Assembly: GCA_018398805.1 (NCBI GenBank)
Contig: JAGFBZ010002028.1
Span: forward strand, 1,116,501 to 1,180,500
Length of the DNA stretch: 64,000 bases
DNA from: Hirundichthys speculiger
Lineage: Eukaryota; Chordata; Actinopteri; Beloniformes; Exocoetidae
Direction: 5' to 3'
Shown in pieces: positions 22,401-36,300 of this stretch (positions are counted from its first letter, which is position 1; every line of letters starts with the position of its first letter). Made by a program: the position numbers and the translations under genes. The notes under the pieces are model-generated. The model made no database searches. It was not told the DNA's origin and worked only from the letters and a program-made list of their open reading frames with translations.

Positions 22401-25400
22401 CAGGCGGCTATAATTGGGAGTCGCTCATGACCCACCTAACACACAGCAGCCCAGTCGGAGGGGGAAGCATCCTTGGGAATTCTCCGTCTCTTCGCTCTCT
22501 GGTGCTTTTTTTCTAGTCATCCTCTTTCTTTCTTTTGCTTCCAGGAGAAGTAGGACACCCAGCAGCACTATTAATTGTTTTGCCCTTTATATCTCAATAA
22601 CAGAAGACAGAGGAGGGTGGATGAGGAATTACAGGGGCTAGCATCACTGTCTCCGTGCTCTTCTTGCTTGCAGGAGGCCTCGGCCAGCTTCGCAGAGTGG
22701 GAGAGGCTGATGAAGGGACTGGGGTCAGGGGTCGCCACCACAGACAACCCCTTCACTGAGGTCATGGGCCTGGTTACTCAGATGTACAAACAAACAGCTA
22801 TCGCTAAGGTAAAGGGGAATTTTTATTTTACCCAGTATGCCTAATACAGTGTGGTATGATGTGTCTTAATGTGCCACCCTGTTGAAGCAGCTGATATGTC
22901 AGAGCACCGTGAACATCTGAGGTCAGTCATGACTCCGCCCCCCCCCCACACATACCAAGTTGCTCATCTTGTCTCACTAATGGATATTAACCTACAAATG
23001 CAAAATAGTGCAATAACATGTGCTGCAACTCTGCTGTTACCCTCAATTATGTTGAACGTTTGAAAATTGAGTATATGTTCAATCACTCCTGTTGTGGAAA
23101 AAATAAGATCCGATCTCGATGAGAAAATCAAAATAGAATTTATTAGAGAAAAGAAACAAATTTATGCAGCATAAGGAGAGCAGTCAGTCAGCATTACAGA
23201 GAATTCTGAATGAGTACTCTGTCTTTACATAGAGGAGGGTTTCCTTTTATACCACGACAGAGATGCTTGATTCCTCTACAGGTTTTTGCATACAGAGTGG
23301 ATCACAGCAGGTAGTGGGGAAGGCAAAGGGACATTTGTCTTAAAATAGACTGGTAATTGAATTTAGAGACGTTATACAGTTCCTTGATCAAGAAGGTTAG
23401 TTACTTGATGTTAATTGAATTTAGGAATGTTTAGGGTTAGGGTTCTACAAGATGGGTAAACCAAATAAAAATGTCCTCCACACTCGTTTTTTAAAAGCTT
23501 TTCAGTTGGCCCTGGGTTGGTTTTGTTTATGATTAAAAAGTGTGATATCAGTAAGTTGAACATTTCTACAGTAAAGATCAAACATTCATGGAAGTGTCCC
23601 GCAACCAAAAAGTGTTTAGTTTATTTGGCTCCAAAAGAGCAAAGACAAATCTTTATTAAACAAAATGAATATGCCATGCTACCATGGCAAGGTGACAGCC
23701 AACAACAATCTCTTTTATCTTTATTCGTCTTTGTTAACTACGTTGGCACATGTCTCTTAAGGGATCTTACCCCATTATTCCATGGCAAATTGTTCCAGCT
23801 CATCATATCCTGTAGCTTCCGTCGGCTGGACATTAACCTTGAGCTCCCTCGCCAGATTCTCAGTAGGATTGAGATCTGGGCACTGAGCTGCAGGACCTTG
23901 ATTCTGGTATCCTTCAAAAAAAAGTTTTATGTTTTTGGGTTATTGTCTTGTAGTGAAACCCGGCTGCGCTCTAAAGCTGCGCCGGCAGCGGGTTTCTTTT
24001 CATTAGTCCTCAAACGGACTTCGGAAAGAGTCCATCCTCACGTTTCAGATGTTCAACTGGCAGACTTCAGTTTGGCTCTGATATACTGCTGTTTGAGCGG
24101 CGGAGCCCCTCTTGGATGGTGACCTTGGAAGGCCACCGCGATGGAGAACCCTCACTGCAGTCACCAAGTTTAGACGGAGCCGGCTCAGTAACAATCATCT
24201 TTGCAGACACTCGGACAGTCTTTTTCATGTCTCTCACTGCATTCCTTTTTTGTTTTGGAAATCTTGCGCTTCTTAACATATCTCAGCAAAAATCACCCTG
24301 GGGCTAACCAATTATCACTTCCTCGAATTTTCAACACCTATCATATAAAGAAAGCTGAAATAAACTAGGCACAAAAAGTAAGGAAATTTGTTTTGTAGAT
24401 TTTTCTTTGATGTAACAATGCTTCTTGGTTATAAAAAGCCGGTTTATTTCCCTTTTAAACGGTGCCACATTTGTAAAAGAACATGCATTTATTTTTCGAT
24501 GAGCTCCATGAAGGATTTGCCAAATCCTCTCTACCAATGTCAACTTTTTTTTTTTTTTTTTGTCATTGACTTGTTTTGAGCTGCACCAACAGAGTAACAT
24601 CTTTTGGTGGAGGCAGTGTGATGGTGGGGTTTCTGCATTTCCCTCACTGTAGAAATGAGGATTATCATCATTGGCAGCAGTCCCACTGCAGAGATATCGA
24701 GATGAAATTCTGCAACCAGTAGCAACTCCATATCTCCACAATCAGAGACCAAACATTGATGCCATTTGGACATGCTCTTGAACGCGCCAACATGCGGGTT
24801 GGTTCTAACCACCCGCTACCCGCAACCCACGATCGCAAGATACCGAGTTTGCAGAAAGGGCAAAAGACACGCCCATTGCCACACCTACAATGTGAATAAG
24901 AGGAGTCGGCATAAAGGGCAGCAGCTTTAGGGTGCGGAAGATTGCATTAGCGGTTAGCGGAGGTTCCTAAACCTGCTATTTGCAGTTAGCGGCTAGTGGG
25001 CAGTGGCTAGCTGGAAATGTACGATCGGGGCCTTAGATTGTTAAATTGCCAATATGTCTTGTTTCTTCAGGCTTCAATAATCTGATCCACAGGGAGAAAA
25101 AATCTGTTTGGCATTGGCAGAGCAGATTTGGCAAATCTTTCATTGGCGCATCCCTCATATTCAGCTCTGCTGCTCGTCCCACAAATGCATGTTCTTTACA
25201 AATGTGGCACCATTTAAAAGGGAAATAAAGGGAACCAAATAGAGGCCTCAGCACTGAGGAATATCTTATTATGTATGCTTTGATTCATTATAATATTGAT
25301 CAGTATCTTGGGGAGACATTCTGAAGTTCCTCTGGGCTCAATAATTTTGACTTAAACTGGAGATAATGAGAATAGTTGGAAATCTTTGCCAAACAGCCCT

Positions 25401-27311
25401 GTCAAAATTCCCAAAAAATATAATGCCAAATACGATGTTAATGTCACAGGTTACTGCTCGATGCTCTCATTTTCCTCCACAGCATCTCATTCTTGATGGT
25501 CCACTGGCTTCAGAGATCAAGTGTGACTATAATAATATTTCAACCAAATCCCCTTAATGAAGCTGTTACTTCAATGTTTCAGACGAGCAAATAGGATGAA
25601 AACATTATTGCATTGACAGTCTGGAGTGAAGAAAAACCTTTTATAACTCAGATATTATTCTTGTTAATGCTACACAATGATTGGACATTAGATTGAATAT
25701 TAGGACCAATTATTTGTGTGTCATTTTAATGTGCATTTTCATGGTTTGTGGTGACTTTTACATTAACCCCACTGAATATATTTGTCAGAGTAATACATTG
25801 ATTTTAAGCAGAATATGTTTAGAGGAGATGATGTGATGGATGATGTGATGAGCTCACCTGTCAGAAAGCAGTGACATCATCATCATGATCTTATCTGGCA
25901 TTTTATTGGCTCAAAATCTGAAGCAGTGCAGATCTGAACACAAGTAAATAAGACAGTGTGAAGTAAATGAGCCTGAAAACCGATTAAAGACAGAGGTCTG
26001 CCCTTATAGGCCCAGTCCGAACATGCCCACCCATCATGCTCCCAGATCAACATCCCGTTCAGAAACAAACGGTGCCAGACAAGGAGCACAAGGAGCAGAA
26101 AGACTACACTTGTTTAAAGGAAAGACTTTGCAGGAGAATCAGCCTTTTTTCTTCCACACCTTTACAACGTACTGCTTTGCTGAACCCGAAGGCAGCGTGA
26201 CAGAACCACATGCGCACCAGCAGGGTCCTCATCAGTCCGTGGACTCGGGCACCATGCAGGGTTGATGTTGGTCTGAAAGAACTCTAATGCAATGTGCAAA
26301 TCCTGACTTTATTTTAATCTCTGAGCTACGGAGGATTAAACATCAAACAGATCATCAAATCAAATCAACCAGCAACGCTTTTAATAGCTTGGAAATTGGT
26401 TAAATATTGTCGTTTTTAGTCATTTTAATGTTTCGGGAAATGGCCAATTGATGGTAAAGTATCATTTCTCCGGCTGCCTCGCTGACCACTCACTGAGACC
26501 CTGTGGGGAAGCATCGCCATGGTAACAGAGCTTAATGGTCACCAGTGAAAGCACTTAGACAAAGTAGATGGTTATAACTGAGGTATTATTTAGTTGCGTC
26601 CAGCACGGCATGATTACACCTTTATATCAAAGTTACACGCCGAACTAAAATAGTACCTCTGTGATGGTGTTGCTATGGAAACGCTGTCTCAGTTTGAAGA
26701 GATGTTATATTTAATGAGGGAGAAATAAGCAGTGTGGGAAGGAGGCTGGAGGCACACGGTATAAAAAAGAGGCTGGGGTCAGAGCCACAAGACTCTAACA
26801 CGCATTTACATTTCCAGTTCTTCAGAGGAAACATTTTCATTTTTTTTTTTTACATGAATAAAGTTTTCGGCATCCGATCTCCCTTCACCCTCGCTTGTCT
26901 CGATGCGTTCGGAGCAGGCGGTTCTCCGGTCTCTCGTGTTGGGAAGTGAGTAAACAGTTCCTCCAGTTAAAGAGTCCCTCTCCCATCATCTGCCATGTTC
27001 AAGGGCTAGTCTTCCTCTCAATTAGCCAAACGCCCTCAGCCGTGAGGAGCGCGGCCCCGAGGTTAACAAAGACCGGAGATAAGCAGCGAACGCATTCATT
27101 GACATGCTACTTGCTCAGCCTGCCTCCACGCGTGGATCTTTTTGCACTTGGTGTTGCTGCTGATTGGATTTCTGCTCAGTTTAGCCTAACACTGGACCTC
27201 CTTTCATTACAAAGCCCCCCCCGCCAGCCCCCTCGCCCACCTCAAAGCCGATAATGCCGGCCCAGTCTCATTTCCTCTCCTATCGGTTCTTCGAGTCAGA
27301 CACTCTTTCGG

Positions 27312-27346
<35 letters not shown>

Positions 27347-30300
27347 GGTCTGACTTTCTTCTTTCTATTTGGATCATCAGGAGGGGTGGTATGGTGTGAT
27401 AGATTCTCACATCTATGTCACTCTGAAGAGCATCACGGGTCCTGCCTGCCCCGACTGTCCGCCTGGTGACAGAGCTGCCAAACGCCTTTGGGGTATTTCT
27501 GTTGCTTTGCCCGCCAAGCATCTGCTCCCAATTACCCAGAGAGGACAGCTCTGATGCCGGACTTTAAAGCAAGATAACGGGCCGCTTCAGACAGGCGAGG
27601 AAGTTTGTGCACTAATTAAACTCAGCGGAAGGAAGCTGGCGCAGCCAAGCCGTCAGTAATGAGGACCCCTCAGATCAGAACGGGGTCGGCAGGCCTGGCG
27701 GACAGATTCATTATCAGGCACAGCGGCTAATTATCAGCACGGCAAAGCAGAGGTTCTCCCACCAGAGCAGGTGTGACGGCTGCAGAGGTTGTCAGGTTGT
27801 AGGGGGGTTTGAAGATATTAGAGGTTGAATTCCCACTACAGAGAAAGGCCCGTCTCCTAAACCGCCTTGTAAGGGCTCTGTTTGACTGGAGTCAAACCTT
27901 CATATTTCTCACTAGCTGGTGCTATTTCTGGCTGCTCTTGTGGCTCGGGGCTCATGAATGAACCAAATCCGGATGTTCAATGACACGCTCGCATGGCACA
28001 TCCTCTCTAGCTTTGCCAAAGGTAGCAGGAGAGACCACGCACAGGGGAAATAGTACGACAGATATCTGTAAGCCACAGTAAGGGGGCTTTGGTGCTGCTC
28101 TTTTTATTATTATTATTATTTTTTAAGTTTATCTTCACACTGTCAGTCAAGGTCAGAGGCCTCAGCAAAGCAAACGTCTGTTAAAGTTTGGCTCTGATGT
28201 TTTTTAACACACTGTTACCACTTGACTTTATAAACCACAAAAGGGGGGGGAACAAAAGAAGCGCATTTATGTAAAAACAAAACAAAAACAAAAAAAGACC
28301 AAAAACTTCCAGAATTAGATTAGTTAGCTGGAAAACTGACTCTAGAGTAGTTGAGAAGCGGGATGCATTTATCTTAGACTCCAACTGTCACTTTGACAGG
28401 TCCCGGTCTTTCTTTTTATGAAGTGTTTTCAATCCCTGGCGGTGGAAAAAAAAAAGATTAATTAATTGAATAAATAAATAAATAAATGAGCAGTGCCCTA
28501 TTGTTCCAGTGTAACAATATAATATTGTATTATTACACGTGAACACTATATAATATAGTTCAGGTGTCAAAGGTGTATTTTCTTGTATGTTGTGTCCCCA
28601 AAATCAAATGAGCACACACACCAATCATCTTGCCAGGCTGTGAGTTATTGATTTGTTCTCACTATCTGCGAGCTGACAAATGCCCCCCAGTCGCTGTGTG
28701 CGCTCTATCCTTTTAGAGTCTGGATCCCCAGCATTCAATAGCGATCAATCGCGCTGAAAGGATGCCGTGGTGATTAATTGACTTCTGCACCGATCTCGCT
28801 GGTTCCTCTGCGTGAGGTCGACCGGTGAAGTGATGGATTCGGTGGCTCCCTTTCATCTGTGTCTATTTTCGTATGTGTGCGTGCATGTGTGTTTGTGTGT
28901 GGCCAGGCAGGAGCTGTGAAGGACTACATTAAGATGATGCTGGAGGCAGAGCAGCTGAAGTTCCTGGTGTTTGCCCACCACCTCACCATGCTGCAAGCCT
29001 GCACTGAGGCCGTCATTGAGGCCAAGGTAAGGTCAGGCGTACCGCAGGCAACTGCAGGCTTAAAATGTGGTTAAACAAGGCATTCATGGAAAATGTAGGA
29101 AATACAGTCATGGAAAAAATTATTAGACCACCATTTTTTCTTCACTTTCTTGTTCATTTTAATACCTGGTACCACTAAACGTCATCATGTGACTAAAACA
29201 GACAAAAAGAAAACACTGAATGCATAAAAGCAGTGTTTTTGGCAGTACAACGCCATAGCTATTGATGTAAAAACTTAAGGGATTTAGGTTATAATCAAGA
29301 AAACCATGGAAAATGGTAAGATATTAGCTCTTAAATAAAACTCTTATGAGCAATCTTTGTGGTTATCGTTATGTTTGTCCAAACAAATATACCTTTAGTT
29401 GTACCAGGCATTAAAATGAACAAGAAACTGAAGAAAACAAGGGTGGTCTAATAATTTTTTCCATGACTGTATGGCAACAGAGGCGTGATTTCTCACAAAC
29501 TGCATCCATACGCTTTGCTCTATTCAGGCCTAAAGAGCAGAACCTGATGTCCTCCCTCAACCACTTTACACTGACGCTTCTATATGGAAATCTCATCATG
29601 CACGTGGAAGGCCATGAGAATCTAATAAGGAGCAGTAAACCATATATTGGAACATTTCTTTTTTGGGGGTTGATTGTACAAAATAAATTTTTTTTCAACC
29701 TCATAAAGTCAGATTAATGCTTAAAAAACTAGACAGAGTAAATAATTCATTGCTGCGGTCAGTATAATTTTTGAGGAACTGTAGCCACTTTGCCAAAGTC
29801 TGGAAAAAGACCCGAACTGTCACTTTCAGGCAAGACATACCTGGTTCACATGATCAGGAGCTGCAGCCTGGTTCACGTGTTCACCTCATTGTAGATAGTC
29901 AGAAACTTCATCTGGATGTCTTCCCAAAAAAAAGAAACTTGTGTCAAATGTGCCAACTTTATGGAAAAAATGTAACTAAATACTATAGCAGAGTGTTACC
30001 AGACCGCTCCCGTAACACCACTCCCTGCCCAGTACAGCAGCTGCAGCCTTGCTGTGAGCCTTGCCACAGAATCATATGGTGATCTGGTAACTCAGGATCA
30101 GGCCGGCACAACATCTGGCATGCTGTTATTTTTTTATGCATTTATTTTTTCTGTTTACAAACACAACAGTGAAACTGTCCATTTTCCCTGACTTAACAAT
30201 CCAGAGCAGAAATGTGAATAAAAGCTGGAGAAAGTCAAATGACATCGAGGCTGCATTTAGTGACAGTCACAGATTTTTTTTCTTTTTTCTTTTTTTTTTT

Positions 30301-33300
30301 TTTTTAAATTAAATCCTTTTAGGATTAACGTTGCTTAGGGCGCACTCCCACCAGCTGAGACCGAGTGTGCCCTGCCCAGGCATCATGAACGACCCTCCTG
30401 ATCCCCCCACTGGCCTGACTTACATTACCCCAGTCTCAGTCGTGCTTGAGCACAATACCCACTTGTGCACGCATCATCAGTTCACTCGAAGCGTGCATGA
30501 TCCGCATAATGTATATATATATATATATATGTATGTACAGTCATGGAAAAATTATTAGACCACCCTTGTTTTCTTCAGTTTCTTGTTCATTTTAATGCCT
30601 GGTACAACTAAAGGTACATTTGTTTGGACAAACATAATGATAACCACAAAGATTGCTCATAAGAGTTTTATTTAAGAGCTGATATCTTACCATTTTCCAT
30701 GGTTTTCTTGATTATAACCTAAATCACTTAAGTTTTTACATCAATAGCTATGGCGTTGTACTGCCAAAAACACTGCTTTTATGCATTCAGTGTTTTCTTT
30801 TCTGTCTGTTTTAGTCACATGATGACGTTTAGTGGTACCAGGTATTAAAATGAACAAGAAAGTGAAGAAAAAATGGTGGTCTTATAATTTTTTCCATGAC
30901 TGTATATAGGGCAACATAGAGGAAACAGCACTAACATTTTTTTCTTTTTTCTGGCAACAGAATGATTGTTGCCAGGGACTGTCACATCTGTATGTCATGC
31001 AAACATCACACCCGTCCTCATCCAAGTACATAAGCAGCCGCCTTATGCCAAGCTCATCTCTTCCAACCATGCCAGAGACCAGGGGCCCGATCTTCCGCCA
31101 GATCTCCTAAAGCTGCTATTTAGGGATAGCGGGTAGCAGGAGGGGCGTTCCCCCGCAAAGAACGCAATCTTCCACCTTTCTAAACCCGCTATCCCACCTG
31201 TGCTACCTGCTATATTATGAATAGGAGTGGTTAGGGCGTTCCACCTGTTAAACCAATCAGTGCGTCAGTAGCCATTGCCTTTAAGAGCAGGTTGCGCTAC
31301 CCGCAAACCGCTATGGAGCGTCTTTTCATCCAGCAGCTCTTGTGCGCAACTTGTCTGGGACTCTGCTGTAGAGCTTCCTCCTCTTCTTTCCTTCCTCCTC
31401 CTCTGCACTGATATATACATAAAAATATTTTACACAGACCATTCCTATCGGCTACGTGAAAGTCCCAGATAGTTGGTGCGATCCCGCGATCGCAAGATAC
31501 CGAGTTTGCGGAAAGGGCAAAAGACACGCCCATTGCCACACCTACAATGTGAGTAAGGGAGTCGGCATAATGGGTAGCAGCTTTAGGGAGCGGAAGATTG
31601 GATTAGCGGTTAGCGTAGGTTCCTAAACCCGCAATTTGCGGATAGCGGTTAGTGGGTAGCGGCTAGCAGGAAGTGTACGATCGGGGCCCAGGAGTCATAC
31701 CGTGCTTCAGTATTGTGTGAGTGTACCCTTAGTCTTTGCATGTGTTCATCAGGCTCATCAAAGACGAGACTTAAAGTGATGATGGCCAAAAAAAAAAGTG
31801 AAAAAGAGGAAAAACTGTAAGGGATCAGATTTATTACAGTTTATCCTGAGGTTGGTATTTCTGTTCCAAACTTTGCAGTGATCCATCCAGGTGTCAAGAT
31901 ACTTAACTTCGATCCATAATGTCATAGCGTCAGAACAATAAAAAAACTAAGTAAAAAAAAAAGACTATTCCCTAAAGTCATTGAATCTGTCTTTTTATCT
32001 GCATTATCAGAAAAGTTCATTTCAGTTCAGGACTATGTAGTTTGTGCATTATTGGATTTAACTGACCCAAACTAATGATGACCCTTGCACCGTAATTCAC
32101 TTATTTATTTGTTTTCAAACGCGTCTATCATTTTAAAGCTTTTGTCATCACTGATCAGCAAGAGAGCAATCACAGGAAGGCTCCTTAAAATGAAGAATTT
32201 CTGTTATTCTGACACTAATTGAACACTTTCCAACATGATTTAGGACTTTTTTTTTTAAATTTCATGACTCATGTTTCATTTCCTCACATTTCCATTTAAC
32301 ATTAAAAGAAAAAAACATTTTCTACCTCTTTTCAGAAGTAAGGAGGAAAGACTAAACGTGAACGTATTCATATTTCATTCCTTTTTTTTCTGGTAATTGG
32401 CCCCATGTTTTAGTTTTATTCCTTCATCCTGTCTGGTTTCAATTTTAAGTCAGATCACAGTCCCGTGTGTGATTAGCTTTGACAGAGTGATTATCTCTAA
32501 GCTCACTAGTTGGACTTACAGCAGATGTTAATAGTCATGAATTTATTAGAATCTTTTTCTTCGGAGAGTAAAACTCAGATCTATAGTCGACCGCAGGTGC
32601 AATATCAAAACGATTAACAAACTACATGCTTTCATTATATATATATTTTTTAATGTCCTTGCGTCAGTGATCTCAGAGTTCATCAAAAACTCTTTTTCTC
32701 ACTCAGAAAGTAAACTTTACACCCACAGTCAATCTCCCAAGTTTTTTTTTTTTTTTTTTTCCTCTCCAACTCATTACAAGAAAATGATTTTTCTAAGCTT
32801 GGGCGACAGCAACCTGCGCAACACTTCAAGTGTGCATTTGTGTGTGTGTGTGTGTGTGTTTTGCAGCAGTCGAGAAGTTGTCATTTGAACGCGATGTGAC
32901 GGTGCAACGTGTGATAACACATTCCTCCTTGAGACGCTCAGTCTTTGTTACCAATTAACAGAGAGGAGCTAAAAAAAGGAGCGGCAGGCAGCGCTCCGTG
33001 ATGAGAGGCTTTGGCGGAGACAAATTAGCGCGCTCCAATCACAGCAGCATCGCCGTCTCCGCGCATCACGCGCCCAGATATCTCACCTGGTGTCGGATCT
33101 TGGCTGAAGGACTTATTTACCGTCGCGAGACTGCCGGCGCGCTAAACGAAAACATTCGCTGCGGTGAAGCGAGATGAGCAATTTATGTTAAAGCATCAGG
33201 CCGATTTGTACAGCAAAGGTCACGGTTCCTCGAGATGTTTTTTGTCGAACCCAACCGGAGCTCGGCGAACACGTTGATGTTGACCTTTTATTCTTGCAGG

Positions 33301-36300
33301 GGAGAAAAAGGCAAAAAAGAAAGTCCTTCACAGTCACAGTGGCATTCACATGTGCGAGTAGCTCAGTGTGAACACGCCGTCCTACTGTCGGTGACCGCGC
33401 TGCTCCGCGGGACCGATGGATCCAGATCAAAAGAACGCACCGTCTGATGTGCATTAGCAGCCCAGTGAATGTCATGTTCAAGTTCAGTTTTAGTGAGCAC
33501 GCCGCCTTTGTCTGGGATGACAATGTCCCAAAATATTGAGCTGTTGGTAGTTTTGTCATTTTATTCACAGCGCCTAATTCACCGCAGCTCGGGTTTCCTA
33601 TTGTGCAGTCCTTCAATTATTTCCTCCTGACATCTCTAAAAGTGTAGAAATGGAGCTTAATGAAAAAGCTACTCTCTTTTAATCCCACAACAGGCCTGTA
33701 AAAGCTATTTGGGAGGCAGACAAAACTGTCCCTTTTATAACGTGAACTTGATTTCTTTTCAGGAGGCAGCCGTACTAACCAGCTCATTCAGCATCAGTAA
33801 CACGAAAAGAAGCTACACTCGCTTTTCAGTTTTAAGGATTAGTGTATCAGGACATCTCTTTTTTTATTTGTAACGGTTTGGTCTTGGTAATTAAAACCTT
33901 GCGTGAAAAGCAGCTCGTCACTTTTTATGTCACTAAAACTAAGATGCTCCGAAATCCCCTTTTTTCTTCCTCATTTTGATGCTCAGAGTGAACTTTAGCA
34001 AGTCGTCTTAACCGCTGAATCCTGTGCCGTATCCACACCACTGATTCAAGAAACTCAGCTGTCTTACTTTGCTTTGAATTGTAATCATTTATAATGAATT
34101 GCATTGGAATTAGTTGGATCTCAAATGGATTTTAAAAAGACTGGATTTAATTGAAATGTAACTGGATTATAATTCGGCTGATTTTAATTAGACCTATACT
34201 CCACTTTCAGTCGTTTCTTAGAGATGACTTCTGTGGTGAATTAGCGCCGTGCAGATAAACCGAAGTTGACGTTTCCCCCTCTGCTCTGACAGGCCGGCTA
34301 CATTCGAATCGACGGCAGCGTGCCATCGTCAGAGCGCATCCAGCTGGTCCACAAGTTCCAGAGTGACCCAGAAACCAGAGTGGCCGTGCTCAGCATCCAA
34401 GCCGCTGGCCAGGTACCTAACACAGAAACATATAGACGAGTTCTCAGTCAGACGCTGGGCCAACATGAACCAGAACAAGGTCTGCTGGTCTGAGATCTGT
34501 TGACCGTGACGGCCGGAGCATATGCTTCACATTACATTCACACTCATCAGACCAGTTAGCGGTGTATCACACCCTTGCCGCCCTGTATGACCACTCGTGC
34601 TTTGATTTGACAACTTTTCACTTCAGAGGTCAGGGACTCAGGTTTTACCCTTTATTTCATTCCTGCCTGTATATAGTCTGTATTTTGTCTTTCCTGCACT
34701 CCTTATTTAGGTCGTGAGTGGACTGTCTGGACTTGAGAGAAATAAAATAATCTACCGTTGAAACACAATAGGCTAAATTGAGACACTGGGGGGATATTCG
34801 TAAAAATGATGGCTTTTATTGGCTGCAAAAAGCCAATTACGGGTAGAAATGTCGAAAACATGATAAACTTACAAGCTCATTGATACGAATTATTCCGAGT
34901 TGTCTTGCAGGTTCAGAAATGTAATGTGTTTCCGTCAAAAGAGGTGGGTGCTCGAAGCGCCTACATGGCAATTAGGTAATAATAGTCAGTTATTAAAAAG
35001 GATTTCACTAAATTAGATTTTATTGAATGTGGGCTGGAGTGTCGAATTGGACGTGCCTGAAGTACAGGACGTGTTTTTGCTGAGATCTCGCTGTTAAAGT
35101 GTGTCTGTGTGTGTGTCTCCTGTCCAGGGTTTGACCTTCACCGCTGCCAGTCATGTGGTTTTCGCCGAGCTCTACTGGAACCCCGGACACATCAAGCAGG
35201 CGGAGGATCGCGCCCACCGCATCGGGCAGACGTCCTCTGTCAACGTCCACTACCTCATCGCCAAGGGCACCTTTGACACCGTCATGTGGTCCATGCTCAA
35301 TAGGAAGGTGCTCCAAGTGACATTACAGCGGCATGCTGGGAGTAATTTATGCAAAGCAGCTTAGACACATATTGATATCACATTCATTTTTAATTAGAAA
35401 AAGATATACCAAAAAATGTCGGACATGCGGCGTCTGTTTATGTCGCTCTTGTACTGTTTGCAGAGGGACATGTGTACTTGTCGGGTTGAACTAAATGTCC
35501 TGTGTCCTTCAGGAAAGCGTTACTGGCAGCACCCTGAATGGCAGGAAGGAATACCTGAAGGCTGATGAAGGTGACAAGGACAGGTGGGAGTTCCTCAACT
35601 TCGCCAGTGCGTGGACACCCAGCGGGAAGGTGTTACCCCTGGAGGGAGTCTCTGGAGAAGTGAAAGACGGCGTGTTCTTCACTCACGTGAGTTGGCAGAA
35701 ACAGAAGCGCTGGCCTCTCAGATTGAACACATCATCACCTGATTGCAATTATCTTGAGGTTAATGTGGTCATTTTTTTTTTCATAATAATCTTTTCTATT
35801 AAAGTCTTTGAAAACAGCGAGATGAATCGTTTATCAATTTATCACCGTTTCCCTGTGATTTTCCTTTCTTCTTCTTCTTCTGTGGTTTTATGGCGCCAGC
35901 TGGTTATCTCAGGGCAGTTAACTGGTGGATCCGACCCTCGTTCCCTTTATAAATTACAGCACGCAATTATAAAAAAAATTACAACATGATACAAGCATTT
36001 AATGAAAAATCTGACGTCATGCAAACACATGGATGGTTTGGTTTCTTCCAGAGTAATTTGTTTAGCACTTTTGTCGTTTCTGCTGAGCTCCTGATTTGAA
36101 AGGTTCATATTATTTTCTTTTGTTTTTTAATTTGCCATTTTACAAGCAAGGAAAAGCTGCATGTGATGCCACTCATGACGTGCGATCTCATTATTTTGCT
36201 GTTGTTTGAGAGGAGGTTAACGACTTTAACGCTGCAGCAACAGTTTTTTTTTTTCTTTTTCTAAAGGGGGAGAATTTTAGTGCGAGAGTCAGAAATAGTC

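Larger units (their letters stand above)
22809..28906 (+). other. zranb3 intron (about 6.1 kb): LTR, DNA-transposon debris and poly-A run
   Basis: Contains a probable solo LTR (23090-23449), an inverted-repeat structure with DDE transposase debris (about 24405-25255) and a 32-nt A run at 27312-27343. An (AAAT)n tract lies near 28469-28488. DNA at about 23760-23950 has a transposon-like look (minus strand) but I cannot classify it. The 201-codon ORF at 23517-24122 has no recognised domain. No gene is seen. Confidence 0.7.
29027..34292 (+). other. zranb3 intron (about 5.3 kb) with two palindromic MITEs and a GGGGCCCGATC element
   Basis: Holds Tc1-type MITEs at 29105-29469 and 30538-30902 in opposite orientations, an (AT)n tract at 30512-30530 and the element at 31083-31689. 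Poly-T lies near 32743-32760 and (GT)n at 32840-32859. ORFs at 33188-33616 and elsewhere show no known domain. Confidence 0.8.

Noticed and set aside
23430..23442. Telomere-like TTTAGGGTTAGGG
   Set aside because: Only two units and inside the probable LTR, so not an interstitial telomere array.
23517..24122. 201-codon plus-strand ORF
   Set aside because: No family resemblance. The region looks like antisense transposon debris.
32840..32880. TG-tract plus TTTTGCAG as a splice acceptor
   Set aside because: No conserved coding sequence follows, and the flanking zranb3 exons already join in phase.
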